Shown here: in pieces, positions 26,169 to 35,372 of the stretch
Position numbering within the stretch: position 1 is the stretch's first letter
How the letters are laid out: each line of letters begins with the position of its first letter
Assembly (NCBI GenBank): GCA_020446945.1
Contig: JAGRDS010000015.1
Location: 77,937-141,936 of the forward strand
Source of the DNA: Parvularculaceae bacterium
GTDB lineage: Bacteria; Pseudomonadota; Alphaproteobacteria; Caulobacterales; Parvularculaceae
Length of the DNA stretch: 64,000 bases
Direction of reading: 5' to 3'
The notes under the pieces: model-generated
Seen by the model: the letters and a program-made list of their open reading frames with translations, nothing else
What the model was told of the DNA's origin: nothing
Databases searched by the model: none
Translations under genes and position numbers: made by a program

Positions 26169-27524
26169 ATGACCGTCACCGTTCGATTTGCGCCGTCGCC
26201 GACCGGCAGGATTCACGTCGGCAATGTGCGCGCCGCACTCTGGAACTGGCTGTTCGCCCGCTCGAAGGGCGGGCGTTTCATCCTTCGTATCGACGACACG
26301 GATGTGGAGCGTTCGACGAAGGAGAATGAGGAGCGGATTCGCGCCGATCTTGAATGGCTCGGCCTTGGCTGGGACGAAACGTTCAGCCAGTCGTCGCGCT
26401 TCGGCGATTACGATAGGATCGCCGCAGAGCTTCGGCGAAAAGGGTTGCTCTACGCCTGCTACGAAACGGCCGACGAACTCGAACGAAAGCGGCGCGTCCA
26501 GCGATCGCGCGGCCTGCCGCCCGTGTATGACCGCGCCGCCCTGTCGCTGAGCGAGGAAGACAGGGCCGCATTCGAGGCGGAAGGGCGAAAGCCGCATTGG
26601 CGCTATAAACTCTCGCAGTCGCCGGTGAAATGGGACGATCTCATACGTGGAGAAACGCTGGTCGATACGGCGAATGTTTCCGATCCTGTGCTTGTTCGCG
26701 AAGACGGGATGTATCTTTACACGCTGCCCTCATGCATCGACGACATTGACTATGGCGTAACGCATGTGATCCGCGGCGAGGATCATGTCACCAATGCGGC
26801 GGTGCAGGTCGAGATCATGAATGCGATCATCGACATTCGCGTCGCCGAAGGGGGGAAGGGCGCGCTTCCCGCGTTTGCACATCATTCGCTGCTGGTCGGC
26901 GCGGACGGGCAGGGTCTTTCCAAGCGGCTCGGTTCGCTTTCGATCGAATCGATGCGCACTGGCGGGCTGGAGCCGTCGTCGATTACGAGCCTGCTCGCAA
27001 GGCTTGGAACATCGCAGCCGGTCGCGCCGGAGCCTGACCTGCGCGCGCTCGCCGATTCCTTCGATTTCGCCAAAATCGGCCGCGCGCCGGCGCGTTTCGA
27101 CGAAGCCGACCTTTTGCAACTGAACGCGAAAATTCTGCACGATCGCCCTTACGCCGCGCTGGAGCCGCGATTGACGGCGATCGGCGTCGGCGAAAAACTC
27201 TGGGACGCGGTGAAAGGCAATATCGTAATGCTCTCCGACGCCGCTGAATGGCGCGCGATTGTCGAGGGCGAGATTTCGCCGGTTATCGAAGACGCCGCGT
27301 TTTGCAAGGCGGCGGCGAGCCTGGTTCCGGACGCCTTGTCCGATGACAGTTGGAATGCGTTTGTCGGCGCGGTGAAAAAGGAAACGGGCGCCAGGGGCCG
27401 CGCGCTTTTCCATCCGCTGCGCCTTGCATTGACCGGGCGCGAAAAAGGCCCCGAAATGACGGCTTTGTTCCCGCTTATCGGTGCGGACAAAGCGCGTGCG
27501 CGCCTTAACGGATCGCGCGCCTGA
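26169..27524 (+). CDS. gltX: Glutamate--tRNA ligase
   Basis: Charges tRNA with glutamate. From the ATG at 26169 the protein has 451 residues. 'FAPSPTGRIHVGNVRAALWN' carries the HIGH-type signature (HVGN), 'ILRIDDTDVERSTKENEE' follows, and 'GQGLSKRLG' is the KMSKS-type loop. The C-terminal half is short and helical, as in the second GluRS type of alphaproteobacteria, which often have two copies (one general, one acting on particular tRNAs); which role this copy has cannot be told. The longer open frame upstream to 26016 is low-complexity and not part of the protein. Confidence 0.93.
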   Translation: MTVTVRFAPSPTGRIHVGNVRAALWNWLFARSKGGRFILRIDDTDVERSTKENEERIRADLEWLGLGWDETFSQSSRFGDYDRIAAELRRKGLLYACYETADELERKRRVQRSRGLPPVYDRAALSLSEEDRAAFEAEGRKPHWRYKLSQSPVKWDDLIRGETLVDTANVSDPVLVREDGMYLYTLPSCIDDIDYGVTHVIRGEDHVTNAAVQVEIMNAIIDIRVAEGGKGALPAFAHHSLLVGADGQGLSKRLGSLSIESMRTGGLEPSSITSLLARLGTSQPVAPEPDLRALADSFDFAKIGRAPARFDEADLLQLNAKILHDRPYAALEPRLTAIGVGEKLWDAVKGNIVMLSDAAEWRAIVEGEISPVIEDAAFCKAAASLVPDALSDDSWNAFVGAVKKETGARGRALFHPLRLALTGREKGPEMTALFPLIGADKARARLNGSRA

Positions 27525-27557
27525 AGGGGCGCCGCGCGATTGTCGCCCTCGCGATGT

Positions 27558-28112
27558 CTAGACGACTTCTTCGAGCGTTTTTCGCGCCAGGAGCGAGAAC
27601 ACGTCATCCACGCTGTCGACGAAAATGACGTCGGACAAAAGCTCTGGCGCGGCGAATTCTTTTTCGACGATATGTTCAAAGAGCGATTGCAACGGCGTCC
27701 AGAAACCGTCGAGATTCAGTACGACGATCGGCTTGCCGTGCAGCGCAAGGCGCGCCCAGGACAGCGTTTCGATCAATTCCTCAAGCGTGCCGATCCCGCC
27801 GGGCAAGGTCAAAATGGCGTCCGATTCCTCGAACATCAGCATTTTGCGCTCGTGCATCGTCTTGACGACCTTGTGATCGACGCCTTCAAGCACGCCTTCA
27901 AGATCGACCAGAAAATCCGGGATCACGCCGAAAACGGCGCCTCCGGCGTCGCGCGCCGCGCCCGCCGTGACGCCCATCAGACCCAGCTTTCCGCCGCCGT
28001 AAACAATCCGCCAGCCGCGTCTGGCCGCTTCCTGGCCGATCCGGCGCGCGGCGAGCGTGAACCGGGCGTTATCTCCAGACCGGGAACCGCAATAAACGCA
28101 TAAGGATTTCAT
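27558..28112 (-). CDS. LOG-family (TIGR00730) nucleotide 5'-monophosphate phosphoribohydrolase
   Basis: 184 residues, complete. The signature 'PGGIGTLEELIE' (PGGxGTxxE) and 'YGGGKLGLMG' identify the LOG/lysine-decarboxylase-like Rossmann family, which in many bacteria removes ribose-5-phosphate from cytokinin nucleotides or other nucleoside monophosphates. The conserved 'MHERKMLM' (R of substrate binding) is present. Cytoplasmic. Convergent with gltX and divergent from the LysM gene. The physiological substrate in this organism is unknown. Confidence 0.92.
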   Translation of the reverse strand: MKSLCVYCGSRSGDNARFTLAARRIGQEAARRGWRIVYGGGKLGLMGVTAGAARDAGGAVFGVIPDFLVDLEGVLEGVDHKVVKTMHERKMLMFEESDAILTLPGGIGTLEELIETLSWARLALHGKPIVVLNLDGFWTPLQSLFEHIVEKEFAAPELLSDVIFVDSVDDVFSLLARKTLEEVV

Positions 28113-28214
28113 AGACCTGGCTTTAAATGGCGGGATCGCGTCATTGTAGGGTCGATTTCCTATTGTTAGAGTTAACGCAAAGCGTCAAGGCGGGATTGTT
28201 GCAAGGGAGCGGGC

Positions 28215-29180
28215 ATGCGCGTCGTAATCATTTTCATCCTGCTGATCGTACTCGGTTTCATAGCTTGGAAAGCGGCCGAGCGCTTCAACCTGATCGAACC
28301 GCCCGCGCAACAAGAAACGCCGGCCTCATCCGGCGCCGGCGGCGAACCTGCCGAGGAAGCCGAAGCGCCCGCTTTGCCGAGCTTTGATATCGTGCGCGTC
28401 GATCGCACCGGCTACGCCGTTATCGCGGGGCGCGCCGCACCCGGCGCGAAAGTGACGATTTTCGCCAATGACGAACCGCTCGCCGAGGCGACGGCGGAGG
28501 CTGACGGCTCCTGGGTGATTGCGACCGACACGCCGCTTCAGTCCGGTTCGGTCGAATTGTCGCTTGAGATGACGACGGACGACGGCGCGTCGATCAAGTC
28601 GGACCAGACGATCATTATTTACGTGCCGCAGCGCGAAGGCGACCGTCCGCTAGTATTGCGCACAACCCCCGGCGGCGCGACGGAAGTATTGCAGGAGCCG
28701 CGCGATGACGGCGTCGGCATGGGCCCGCTTTCGCTTGAGACGATCGATTATGACGAACAGGGCGCGGTGATATTTTCCGGCCGCGCCGAGGCCGATCGCG
28801 TCGTGCAGTTGTTTGCAAACGGACAATTCGTCGGACAATCGACAGCCGGCGCAGACGGCCGGTGGCGTTTGACCGCAACGATGTCGCCGGGCGTATACAC
28901 GCTCCACGTTATTCAGCTCGATGAAAACGGCCGCCCCGCCTATGCGATCGAGTTGCCGTTCGAGCGCGCCAGTCTTTCCGAAGTCGAATTGCGCGACGGC
29001 AAGGTCGTTGTCCAGCCGGGCAACAGCCTGTGGCGGATTGCGCGGCGAGCCTATGGCCGCGGCATTCAGTACACGATTATTTATGAGGCGAACGCCGACC
29101 AGATTCGCGATCCGGACCTTATCTATCCTGGTCAGATTTTCGACGTGCCGAGCGAGCCGGAAGAAGAGGCGGCCGAATAG
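28215..29180 (+). CDS. Membrane-anchored LysM protein with two Ig-like domains
   Basis: 321 residues. A single N-terminal helix (about 3-22) anchors it; an acidic Pro/Ala/Glu linker (30-57) follows. Two similar beta-rich modules come next ('VIAGRAAPGAKVTIFANDE', 'IFSGRAEADRVVQLFANGQ'), each ending 'ADG.W', of the bacterial Ig-like type. The last 50 residues are a LysM domain ('VVQPGNSLWRIARRAYGRG...YPGQIF') that binds peptidoglycan. It is likely a periplasmic structural or scaffold protein. The RBS GGGAG is 8 bases before the start. Confidence 0.87.
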   Translation: MRVVIIFILLIVLGFIAWKAAERFNLIEPPAQQETPASSGAGGEPAEEAEAPALPSFDIVRVDRTGYAVIAGRAAPGAKVTIFANDEPLAEATAEADGSWVIATDTPLQSGSVELSLEMTTDDGASIKSDQTIIIYVPQREGDRPLVLRTTPGGATEVLQEPRDDGVGMGPLSLETIDYDEQGAVIFSGRAEADRVVQLFANGQFVGQSTAGADGRWRLTATMSPGVYTLHVIQLDENGRPAYAIELPFERASLSEVELRDGKVVVQPGNSLWRIARRAYGRGIQYTIIYEANADQIRDPDLIYPGQIFDVPSEPEEEAAE

Positions 29181-29198
29181 AAGCAAAGGCCGGCGATA

Positions 29199-31475
29199 TC
29201 AACGCGCGGCGCCGAGCGCGACGGCGAAGCGGCCTTCGTCGTCGGTCCAGATATTCGATAGCGAAAACCCGGCGTCCGCCAGCATGCCCTCCAGCGCTTC
29301 ACCCCGCCATTTGTGCGAGTATTCGGTCAGGATGCGCTCCCCCTTTTCGAAGCGGCGCCGGCCGCCTTCCCAGGCGACGGCCTGTGCGGCGATCGCCTCA
29401 AGGTGCATTTCGATGCGCGACTGGCCTGAATTGAAAAATGCGACATGGCGCCATTTGGCGGGATCGAAATCGGCGCCGATGAGCTTGTTCACATGCGTAA
29501 GGACATTCCGGTTGAACGCCGCCGTAACGCCGGCGGCGTCATCATAGGCGGCTTCAAGCGTCGCGACGTCTTTCACAAGATCGACGCCGAGAAGAATGGC
29601 CGAGCGGTCATGGATCGCACGCGCGGACTGAAGAAGCATCTGCGCCTTCGCGCGCTCAAAGTTTCCAAGGCTCGATCCGGGATAGAAAATCAGCGTCGGC
29701 AGATCGCCGAGATCTGCGGGAAGGGCCAGCTCTTCGGAAAAGTCCATTCCGACGCCGGCCATCGGAATCTCGGGAAAGCGTTCGACAAGGCGCGTAATCG
29801 CCGATTTCAGAAACTCCGCCGAAATATCTACGGCGACATAACGCGAAGGTTTGAAGAACGGGATAAGCCGCTCCGCCTTTTCGCAATTTCCCGCTCCGAG
29901 ATCGACAATCTGAAAGGCTTCGCCCAACGCTTCACGGATCGCATCCCCCATTTTCTCCGCATTCGTATCGAAAATCGCCGCCTCTGCGCGGGGGATATAG
30001 TATTCCGGGAGCCGCGTGATTGTCTCAAAAAGCTGAGAGCCGACCAGATCGTAAAAGAATTTCGGCGAAATGCGGGCGTTGTCTTCCAGCAACCCACGCG
30101 AAATTTCTTCGCGCGCCGATATGCCGGCCGGGCGCGCGACATTGTGAAATCGCGGAGCGGCGAGCGTCTTTGGGCGGCTGAAGCGTTCGACGCTGCCGGC
30201 GTCGCGCGCAAGACGAAGCCCTGAAAACTGCCAGCGGGATTCCGGCGGGAAAAAATTGCGGTAGCTCGGCCGGATGTGGTTTTCCGGCGTCGCGCATGAA
30301 CCGCCCTTTAGCACATACTGGCCGGACATGAATTTACCGTTGTACTCGCCGACAGCGCCCGCGGCGGGACGATAGCCCGGATAAGGCGCATAGTCGCTGC
30401 GCGTCCATTCCCAAACGTCGCCGAACATCTGCGCAAGCTCTCGATCGGCCGATCGCGATTTCGGCGCGGTCGGGTGATAAATCTCGCTTTCAAGAAAATT
30501 TCCGGCGCGCCCGACCCGCCTGCTGGCGATCTCCCATTCGAATTCGCTCGGCAGGCGCGCCTGCGCCCAGCGTGCGAACGCTTCGGCCTCGTAAAAACTT
30601 ATGTGGCAGACCGGCGCGTTCGGATCTATCGGGGCGTCGCCATGCAAGGTGAAACACCGCCAATGCGAATCGGCCATGCGCCAGTAAAGCGGCGCTTTCC
30701 AGCCAAGCGAATTAACGGCGCGCCAGCCGGCGTCCAGCCAGAGTTCGGCGCGCTGGTATCCGCCGTCCTCGATGAATTCGAGGAACTGGGCGTTGGTCAC
30801 CGGATGGGTGGCGAGTTCAAAGTCCGCAACCAGGGCGGCGTGACGCGGCGCTTCATTGTCAAAATGGAACGAGGCGCCGTCGGCGCCGACCTCGAATGCG
30901 CCGCGTTCGAAGCGGCGCCAGCCGGCGTCGCGCGTATTGACGCCGCCGAGCGGCCAGCGCTCACGATATTTCGGCCAGAGCGGATTGAATGAGAATAAAT
31001 GTTTTATGTCGGTGAGTATCAACTCCTGATGTTGCTGTTCGTGATTAATTCCCAACTCGACAAGGCGAAGCGCTTCGCGAGACAGCGTGTCGAATTTTTC
31101 AAGAAGGGCATGTTCTGTATTTTCACGATAGGATGCGATCTCCTTGAGGGAGGGGCGCGAAATCTTGCCGCGATCGGATCGCGAATATTGCGCGCCGACT
31201 GCATTGTAATAGGAATTGAAAAGATAGGCGTATCGCGTGTCTTCCGGTTCATGAGTCTCGATATCGGATAGGACGAAAGTCTCGAAGAACCATGTCGTAT
31301 GCGCCAGGTGCCACTTTACCGGACTTGCATCCGGCATTGACTGAAGGGCGCAGTCTTCATCGCTCAACGGCTCTACGAGCTTGCGCGTCGCTTCCCGCAC
31401 GCGCGCAAACCGGTTTCGCAGCGATGTGCGATCAGCGACGGGCGGATGTTGGCGCTTCGCCGTTACTGATTTCAT
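29199..31475 (-). CDS. Ergothioneine biosynthesis EgtB-EgtD fusion
   Basis: The 758-residue protein joins two enzymes. Residues 1-430 are EgtB, the iron sulfoxide synthase: a DinB-like part with likely iron ligands H59 ('HLAHTTWFFE') and H145/H149 ('HEQQHQE'), then a formylglycine-type domain with 'FSGLRLARD' at its end. Residues about 440-758 are EgtD, the histidine N-alpha-trimethyltransferase: 'SQLFETITRLPEYYIPRAE' and the SAM loop 'VDLGAGNCEKAE'. EgtD makes hercynine from histidine, and EgtB then adds the sulfur from cysteine or gamma-glutamylcysteine, so the product of the C-terminal half feeds the N-terminal half. Fungal Egt1 is fused in the opposite order. EgtA, EgtC and EgtE genes are not in the window. 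Start at 31475; transcribed leftward alone. Confidence 0.92.
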   Translation of the reverse strand: MKSVTAKRQHPPVADRTSLRNRFARVREATRKLVEPLSDEDCALQSMPDASPVKWHLAHTTWFFETFVLSDIETHEPEDTRYAYLFNSYYNAVGAQYSRSDRGKISRPSLKEIASYRENTEHALLEKFDTLSREALRLVELGINHEQQHQELILTDIKHLFSFNPLWPKYRERWPLGGVNTRDAGWRRFERGAFEVGADGASFHFDNEAPRHAALVADFELATHPVTNAQFLEFIEDGGYQRAELWLDAGWRAVNSLGWKAPLYWRMADSHWRCFTLHGDAPIDPNAPVCHISFYEAEAFARWAQARLPSEFEWEIASRRVGRAGNFLESEIYHPTAPKSRSADRELAQMFGDVWEWTRSDYAPYPGYRPAAGAVGEYNGKFMSGQYVLKGGSCATPENHIRPSYRNFFPPESRWQFSGLRLARDAGSVERFSRPKTLAAPRFHNVARPAGISAREEISRGLLEDNARISPKFFYDLVGSQLFETITRLPEYYIPRAEAAIFDTNAEKMGDAIREALGEAFQIVDLGAGNCEKAERLIPFFKPSRYVAVDISAEFLKSAITRLVERFPEIPMAGVGMDFSEELALPADLGDLPTLIFYPGSSLGNFERAKAQMLLQSARAIHDRSAILLGVDLVKDVATLEAAYDDAAGVTAAFNRNVLTHVNKLIGADFDPAKWRHVAFFNSGQSRIEMHLEAIAAQAVAWEGGRRRFEKGERILTEYSHKWRGEALEGMLADAGFSLSNIWTDDEGRFAVALGAAR

Positions 31476-31665
31476 CTGGAATTCCTCGAATTTCGGCGTC
31501 CCTGCCGCGGGACAAGGCGGTTCATACCATGCAGAACCGTCGAATTACCGGCCTGAGCCGTGCAAATCTGCGCGAGGTCGGCGCAGCGCGGGCGCATACT
31601 GACCAACCTGATCGAAGCGATCAACCGTCTATCCGAAAATTATTCGAAGAACCGCTTAACGGCGA

Positions 31666-32499
31666 TTAGTAATAATATTGCCCGCCGACGAGCGAGGACC
31701 GGGGCGCCTTGTTTAGAAGGGTTCCGACGACATTCGTTTTTTCCAGCAGCCGCTGCGCCTCTTTCAGTTCCGATACGCGGGTCGTTCCGCTCGCCGCGAC
31801 GAGAAGGACGCAATCGACTTTCGGCAGAAACGCAATCGTATCGTCGCAGCCAAGGAGCGGCGACATGTCGAATATGACAACGCGCGAGGCGTATTCATTT
31901 ACAGTTCGCGCAATCAGTTCATCAGCGCGCGGCGAGGTGAGAAATTCCGCCCCGCGACGCGAAACGCGCTCATTGGCGATCACGAGAACATCCGTAAGAT
32001 CGGGTTTAAGCGTTACGTCATGCAGCGATTTCGCATCCTCGAAAAAATCGAGAACTGAAGGAGGTTCTTTTATTCCGAGATAGCTCGATACGCGCGGGCG
32101 ATAAAAGTCGAGATCGACGAGCGTGGCGCGCGATCCTTCCTTCGAGCCGATGGCGATCGCGAGATTGATCGCCGTCACTGATTTTCCCGCCGCAGATCCC
32201 GGCGAAACGACGGCCAGCGTACGCCAGTTATTTTCTTCCATTTTTTGAAGGACCCGCGTCCGCAGGATTCTGTAGGCGTTCAAAACCGGGTCTTGTTCAT
32301 TCGAAATGATCCGATGATCGCCGAAGCGGGCGAAGTTGCAGGATATTTCGAGAAACTGTTCGCTTTCGCGCTGCGGCGATCCAGAAAATCGCGCTCCGAA
32401 GGAGCCGGATGTCGAGCCGCCGGTTAACTGGCCGCCGGACGATCTGTCCTGCCGCGCTTTCTTTACTGCTTGTCTGATGCGATCCATGGGAACGTCCAA
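31666..32499 (-). CDS. Exopolysaccharide tyrosine autokinase-like ATPase (CpsD/exosortase-associated)
   Basis: 277 residues, cytoplasmic. Residues about 85-260 form a BY-kinase/ParA-like ATPase: the Walker A region 'SPGSAAGKSVTAINLA', Walker A' 'ATLVDLDFYRPRVSSY' and Walker B 'VVIFDMSPLLG'. The Walker A loop lacks the usual second Gly of the family ('PGAGKS'). The tail ends GGQYYY, a short version of the Tyr cluster that is autophosphorylated in these enzymes. It follows the chain-length protein gene by 20 bases, as in Wzz/Wze pairs, and together they control polymer length. The N-terminal 70 residues are polar and disordered. Confidence 0.87.
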   Translation of the reverse strand: MDVPMDRIRQAVKKARQDRSSGGQLTGGSTSGSFGARFSGSPQRESEQFLEISCNFARFGDHRIISNEQDPVLNAYRILRTRVLQKMEENNWRTLAVVSPGSAAGKSVTAINLAIAIGSKEGSRATLVDLDFYRPRVSSYLGIKEPPSVLDFFEDAKSLHDVTLKPDLTDVLVIANERVSRRGAEFLTSPRADELIARTVNEYASRVVIFDMSPLLGCDDTIAFLPKVDCVLLVAASGTTRVSELKEAQRLLEKTNVVGTLLNKAPRSSLVGGQYYY

Positions 32500-32519
32500 C
32501 TAATAATGTAGCTGCGCGA

Positions 32520-34133
32520 TTACGCAGGTTTGCGCCGGTTGACCGGCAGTCCGGCGAAGCGTCGTTCATTCTCGGCTTCGAAATAGGGAATGACGGCGAT
32601 CGGCGCTTCGCGGATCACCGAGACGAGATGGCTGCGCCCGCGCAGCGTTTCAGAAAGGAACTCCGCCGCGAAGGCGATGATCGCGCCGATGCCGATCGAG
32701 GCTGCGATCAGCATGACCATCAGCTTTCCGCGTTCGGGGCTGGAAGGGGAATCCGGACGTTGTGCGGATTCGAGAATACTGAATTTTTCGGCCTTCTGAT
32801 TGTCTTCGAGGTTTTCGGATAACTGCGCTGTCGCCTGCTTGTTTTTCAGCGCCTGATATTCGTTGTGCAAATTCTGGATATCTCGGGTCAAAGTCGAAAG
32901 GCCGCGTTCGACGAGCGGCGTGCGCGCAATCCGGTCGTTCATGTCGTCGATGGTCGCTTTGAGCGAATCTACTTTGTCGAGAAGCGTCGCGTGGCGGCTG
33001 CCGGCCATATCGAGCCTGCCCTGCATCTGCGTCATCACCAGATCCGCCGAACCGGCTGCGGCCTCGCTCGATATCTGGTCGCTCAATCTCTGTCGCGCGT
33101 CCGCCGATTCGCGCCGGCGTTGCGTGATGATCTCATCGTCGACGGGGGTTTGCGCCCTTGCGGCGCGCAGCGCATCGTCGGCCGCCGCCAGTTCCGCGCG
33201 CAGTTTTTGTATCGCTGCGCTGGGCGACAATTGACGTTCAAGCGATGCGATTTGCTCGCGCATCGCGATGACATCGGGGTGCGCTTCCGTCTTGGCGGCG
33301 CGCAGGGCGGCGAGTTGCGTCTTTAAACGCAGGATTTCCTGGGCCGGACCGCCGGCGCTGCCGCCCGTTCCCGCGAGATAGGTCGCCATCTGCGTTTGCA
33401 GGGCGGTCATTTCATCTTCGGCCTGGGTGATCGCTGATTCGGTTCGCGAAAGATCTTCCTGGGATCGAATAAGCGTCTGGCGGTTGAGCGCCAGGTTTTC
33501 GGGCAACGCATCGGCGTTCTTCGCCTTGAAATCGGCGATCTGCGCTTCGGACTTGTCAATGGCCTCAGCCAGGCGGCGCGATTCCTGGGCGAAAAATTCG
33601 GTCGCGCTTGAAGCGCCTTCCGTTCTCGTGCGCACATCCTCGCTCAATATAAGCGTCATCAATTCATTGGTGACCTGAAACGCCCGGTCCGGCGAACGAT
33701 CCGTGTAGGATACGTTTATGCCGATCGTGTTCGCTGGTTGGTTGCGGCGCCGGCGATTTCCCGGCGTCGCCGAAATGAGGTTCATGTCGAAGGCGTTCCT
33801 CATGCGTTGGACGCGCGCACCTTCCGACAAACCGGTTTCGTTCGAGAACAGATCGAACTTCTCGGCGATTTCAAGCAGCCGCGCGCGCGTCATGACCCGC
33901 TGGCGAATCGTCTGGATGCGCTCTTCCGCAAAAGCGGTCGTTGTCGACCTGACGAGCGCTTCGGAAATCTGCTGCGACTCGACGAGGATCTTTCCCTGCG
34001 CCGTAAAGAGCGGCGGCAGCATCATGATGATGGCGAACCCGACCGGGACAATTACCAGGATTGGGACGACGAAATAAAAAAATCGCCGGCGAAGGACGAT
34101 CAGAACGTCTTCCAGCGAAAACTCATCACCCAT
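32520..34133 (-). CDS. Polysaccharide chain length determinant (Wzz/PCP family)
   Basis: 537 residues. N-terminal helix at about 18-37, a Wzz domain opening 'FTAQGKILVESQQIS', a long periplasmic coiled coil (about 180-430) and a second membrane helix at about 468-490. The layout and size match the exosortase-system chain-length determinant proteins (about 500 residues), which lack the fused kinase; the kinase is the next gene. It sits in the cytoplasmic membrane and sets the polymer length of the exopolysaccharide. Leftward promoter should lie in 34134-34290. Confidence 0.9.
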   Translation of the reverse strand: MGDEFSLEDVLIVLRRRFFYFVVPILVIVPVGFAIIMMLPPLFTAQGKILVESQQISEALVRSTTTAFAEERIQTIRQRVMTRARLLEIAEKFDLFSNETGLSEGARVQRMRNAFDMNLISATPGNRRRRNQPANTIGINVSYTDRSPDRAFQVTNELMTLILSEDVRTRTEGASSATEFFAQESRRLAEAIDKSEAQIADFKAKNADALPENLALNRQTLIRSQEDLSRTESAITQAEDEMTALQTQMATYLAGTGGSAGGPAQEILRLKTQLAALRAAKTEAHPDVIAMREQIASLERQLSPSAAIQKLRAELAAADDALRAARAQTPVDDEIITQRRRESADARQRLSDQISSEAAAGSADLVMTQMQGRLDMAGSRHATLLDKVDSLKATIDDMNDRIARTPLVERGLSTLTRDIQNLHNEYQALKNKQATAQLSENLEDNQKAEKFSILESAQRPDSPSSPERGKLMVMLIAASIGIGAIIAFAAEFLSETLRGRSHLVSVIREAPIAVIPYFEAENERRFAGLPVNRRKPA

Positions 34134-34296
34134 AAAATCCTCTCGAAGCGCAATCGTCTGCGTACGCGGAATTGTGTCTCATATGCGCTCGCGCCGCCGC
34201 CCGCAAATCGCCATTTCCGGGACCGGCGCGCAGCCTTTCCTCTTATAGCTGCAAAATACGCGCCGACGGTAATTTTGCGTTTGGTTCCCGAAATAT

Positions 34297-34324
34297 AAAA
34301 GGCCGGCCCCGCCGGGCCGGCCTT
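34297..34324 (-). terminator. Rho-independent terminator of the VPLPA-CTERM gene
   Basis: Perfect 11-bp stem (34299-34309 with 34314-34324) around a 4-base loop, and on the minus strand followed by TTTTATATTT. It lies 23 bases after the stop of the leftward gene. Confidence 0.85.
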
Positions 34325-34346
34325 CTAATTCGCGAATACGGCTGAA

Positions 34347-34982
34347 TTAAGCTTTTCTGCGCCGTGCGGCGAAGCCCAAACCGGCGAGGCCCGAAAGCAG
34401 GAGCGGAAGCGCGCCCGGGATCGGAACGTCGCTGATGCTCGCTACGACGAATTCGGCGTCGACGAATTCGAACCGGATGCTGTCCAGCAGGCCGAAGCTC
34501 TTGCTGGCGGCTTGCGCAAACGACATGACCGCAACCGTCACAACGCCGTTCAGCGAGGTCGTGATCTTGATCAGCGACGGAGCCGTAACGTCGGACGGAT
34601 AAGCGAATGAAACGCGGTGAACATTGAACGGGCCGTCTTCAAACCCGACCTGGACCCACTCGTTCGCTGCGACGACATCGTCATAGGAAGGATTGCACTG
34701 CGCAGCCATATCCAGCCGGGTGCAGGTTCCAAGGCCGGTCGGCACGCCCGTCTGGCTCGAACCGTCGTTGAAATAGGCGAAATCGCGGGCGCCGCCGCCG
34801 ATGCCGGCTTTGAAGGACAGGTTCAACCCGCCCAGCGCCGCCGTATTCAGCACGGTTCCGTCCGCTACGCCGCGCTCATTGCCGAGCGATTCGGCGGCGA
34901 AATCGATCAGGGTCGCGGAGGCTTGTCCCGCCGCTAAAACGGTCGCCATTGCGGCGATGGTAGCAATTGAAAACTTCTTCAT
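34347..34982 (-). CDS. VPLPA-CTERM sorting domain protein
   Basis: 211 residues from the ATG at 34982. A Sec signal peptide ends at ASA-T ('AAMATVLAAGQASATLID'). The middle part is beta-rich with two Cys (in 'GTCTRLDMAAQCNPSYDD') and no named domain. The C-terminal tail 'VPIPGALPLLLSGLAGLGF' followed by AARRRKA is a VPLPA-CTERM variant of the exosortase sorting signal: short motif, membrane helix, basic tail. The protein is therefore expected to be cut and delivered to the cell surface by the exosortase encoded at 61396-62970. An in-frame GTG at 35054 with AAGGAGG in front would add 24 residues before the signal, and is less likely. Confidence 0.87.
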   Translation of the reverse strand: MKKFSIATIAAMATVLAAGQASATLIDFAAESLGNERGVADGTVLNTAALGGLNLSFKAGIGGGARDFAYFNDGSSQTGVPTGLGTCTRLDMAAQCNPSYDDVVAANEWVQVGFEDGPFNVHRVSFAYPSDVTAPSLIKITTSLNGVVTVAVMSFAQAASKSFGLLDSIRFEFVDAEFVVASISDVPIPGALPLLLSGLAGLGFAARRRKA

Positions 34983-35372
34983 GGTCCACAGACCCCCAAG
35001 GTTACATACGCGAAAACTGCGCCAGCTTCGCAAATACGGCGCCGGCGCGTTCACAATCCTCCTTAACGGAAGTTAAGTCAACTGGATTCAATGCGATTTA
35101 ATTTGTTTTTTCCGTGTTTTAATTGATTCTACCGGCTCAATTCCGCATAGGTTTTGGTTAACCTAACCAGATAGGGGGCGCGGATGCGGCCGCACAACCT
35201 CAAGGTGTGCTTGCGGGCGATTTCGGGCCGACTCGCCTGACGCGCGAGGGCAAGGGTGGGCGGCGCGTATTTGGCGCGTTCCTTGCTCGGATCGCGCGAC
35301 TTCATTTTTGGACGGTCCCGCGCCGCAAGCGCCATGGATCGACGATCTGGGTGAACGGAAAGCGCCGGTTAG
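34983..35372. promoter_or_regulatory. Divergent promoter region of the exopolysaccharide locus
   Basis: 390 bases between the leftward VPLPA-CTERM gene and the rightward WecG-STAS gene. It is AT-rich around 35085-35160, unlike its surroundings. A possible rightward promoter is TTGATT (35123-35128) with CATAGG at 35146-35151, and the inverted repeat TGGTTA-ACC-TAACCA (35155-35169) lies where transcription would begin. A minus-strand TTGACT is at 35081-35076. All are pattern matches only. Confidence 0.4.
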
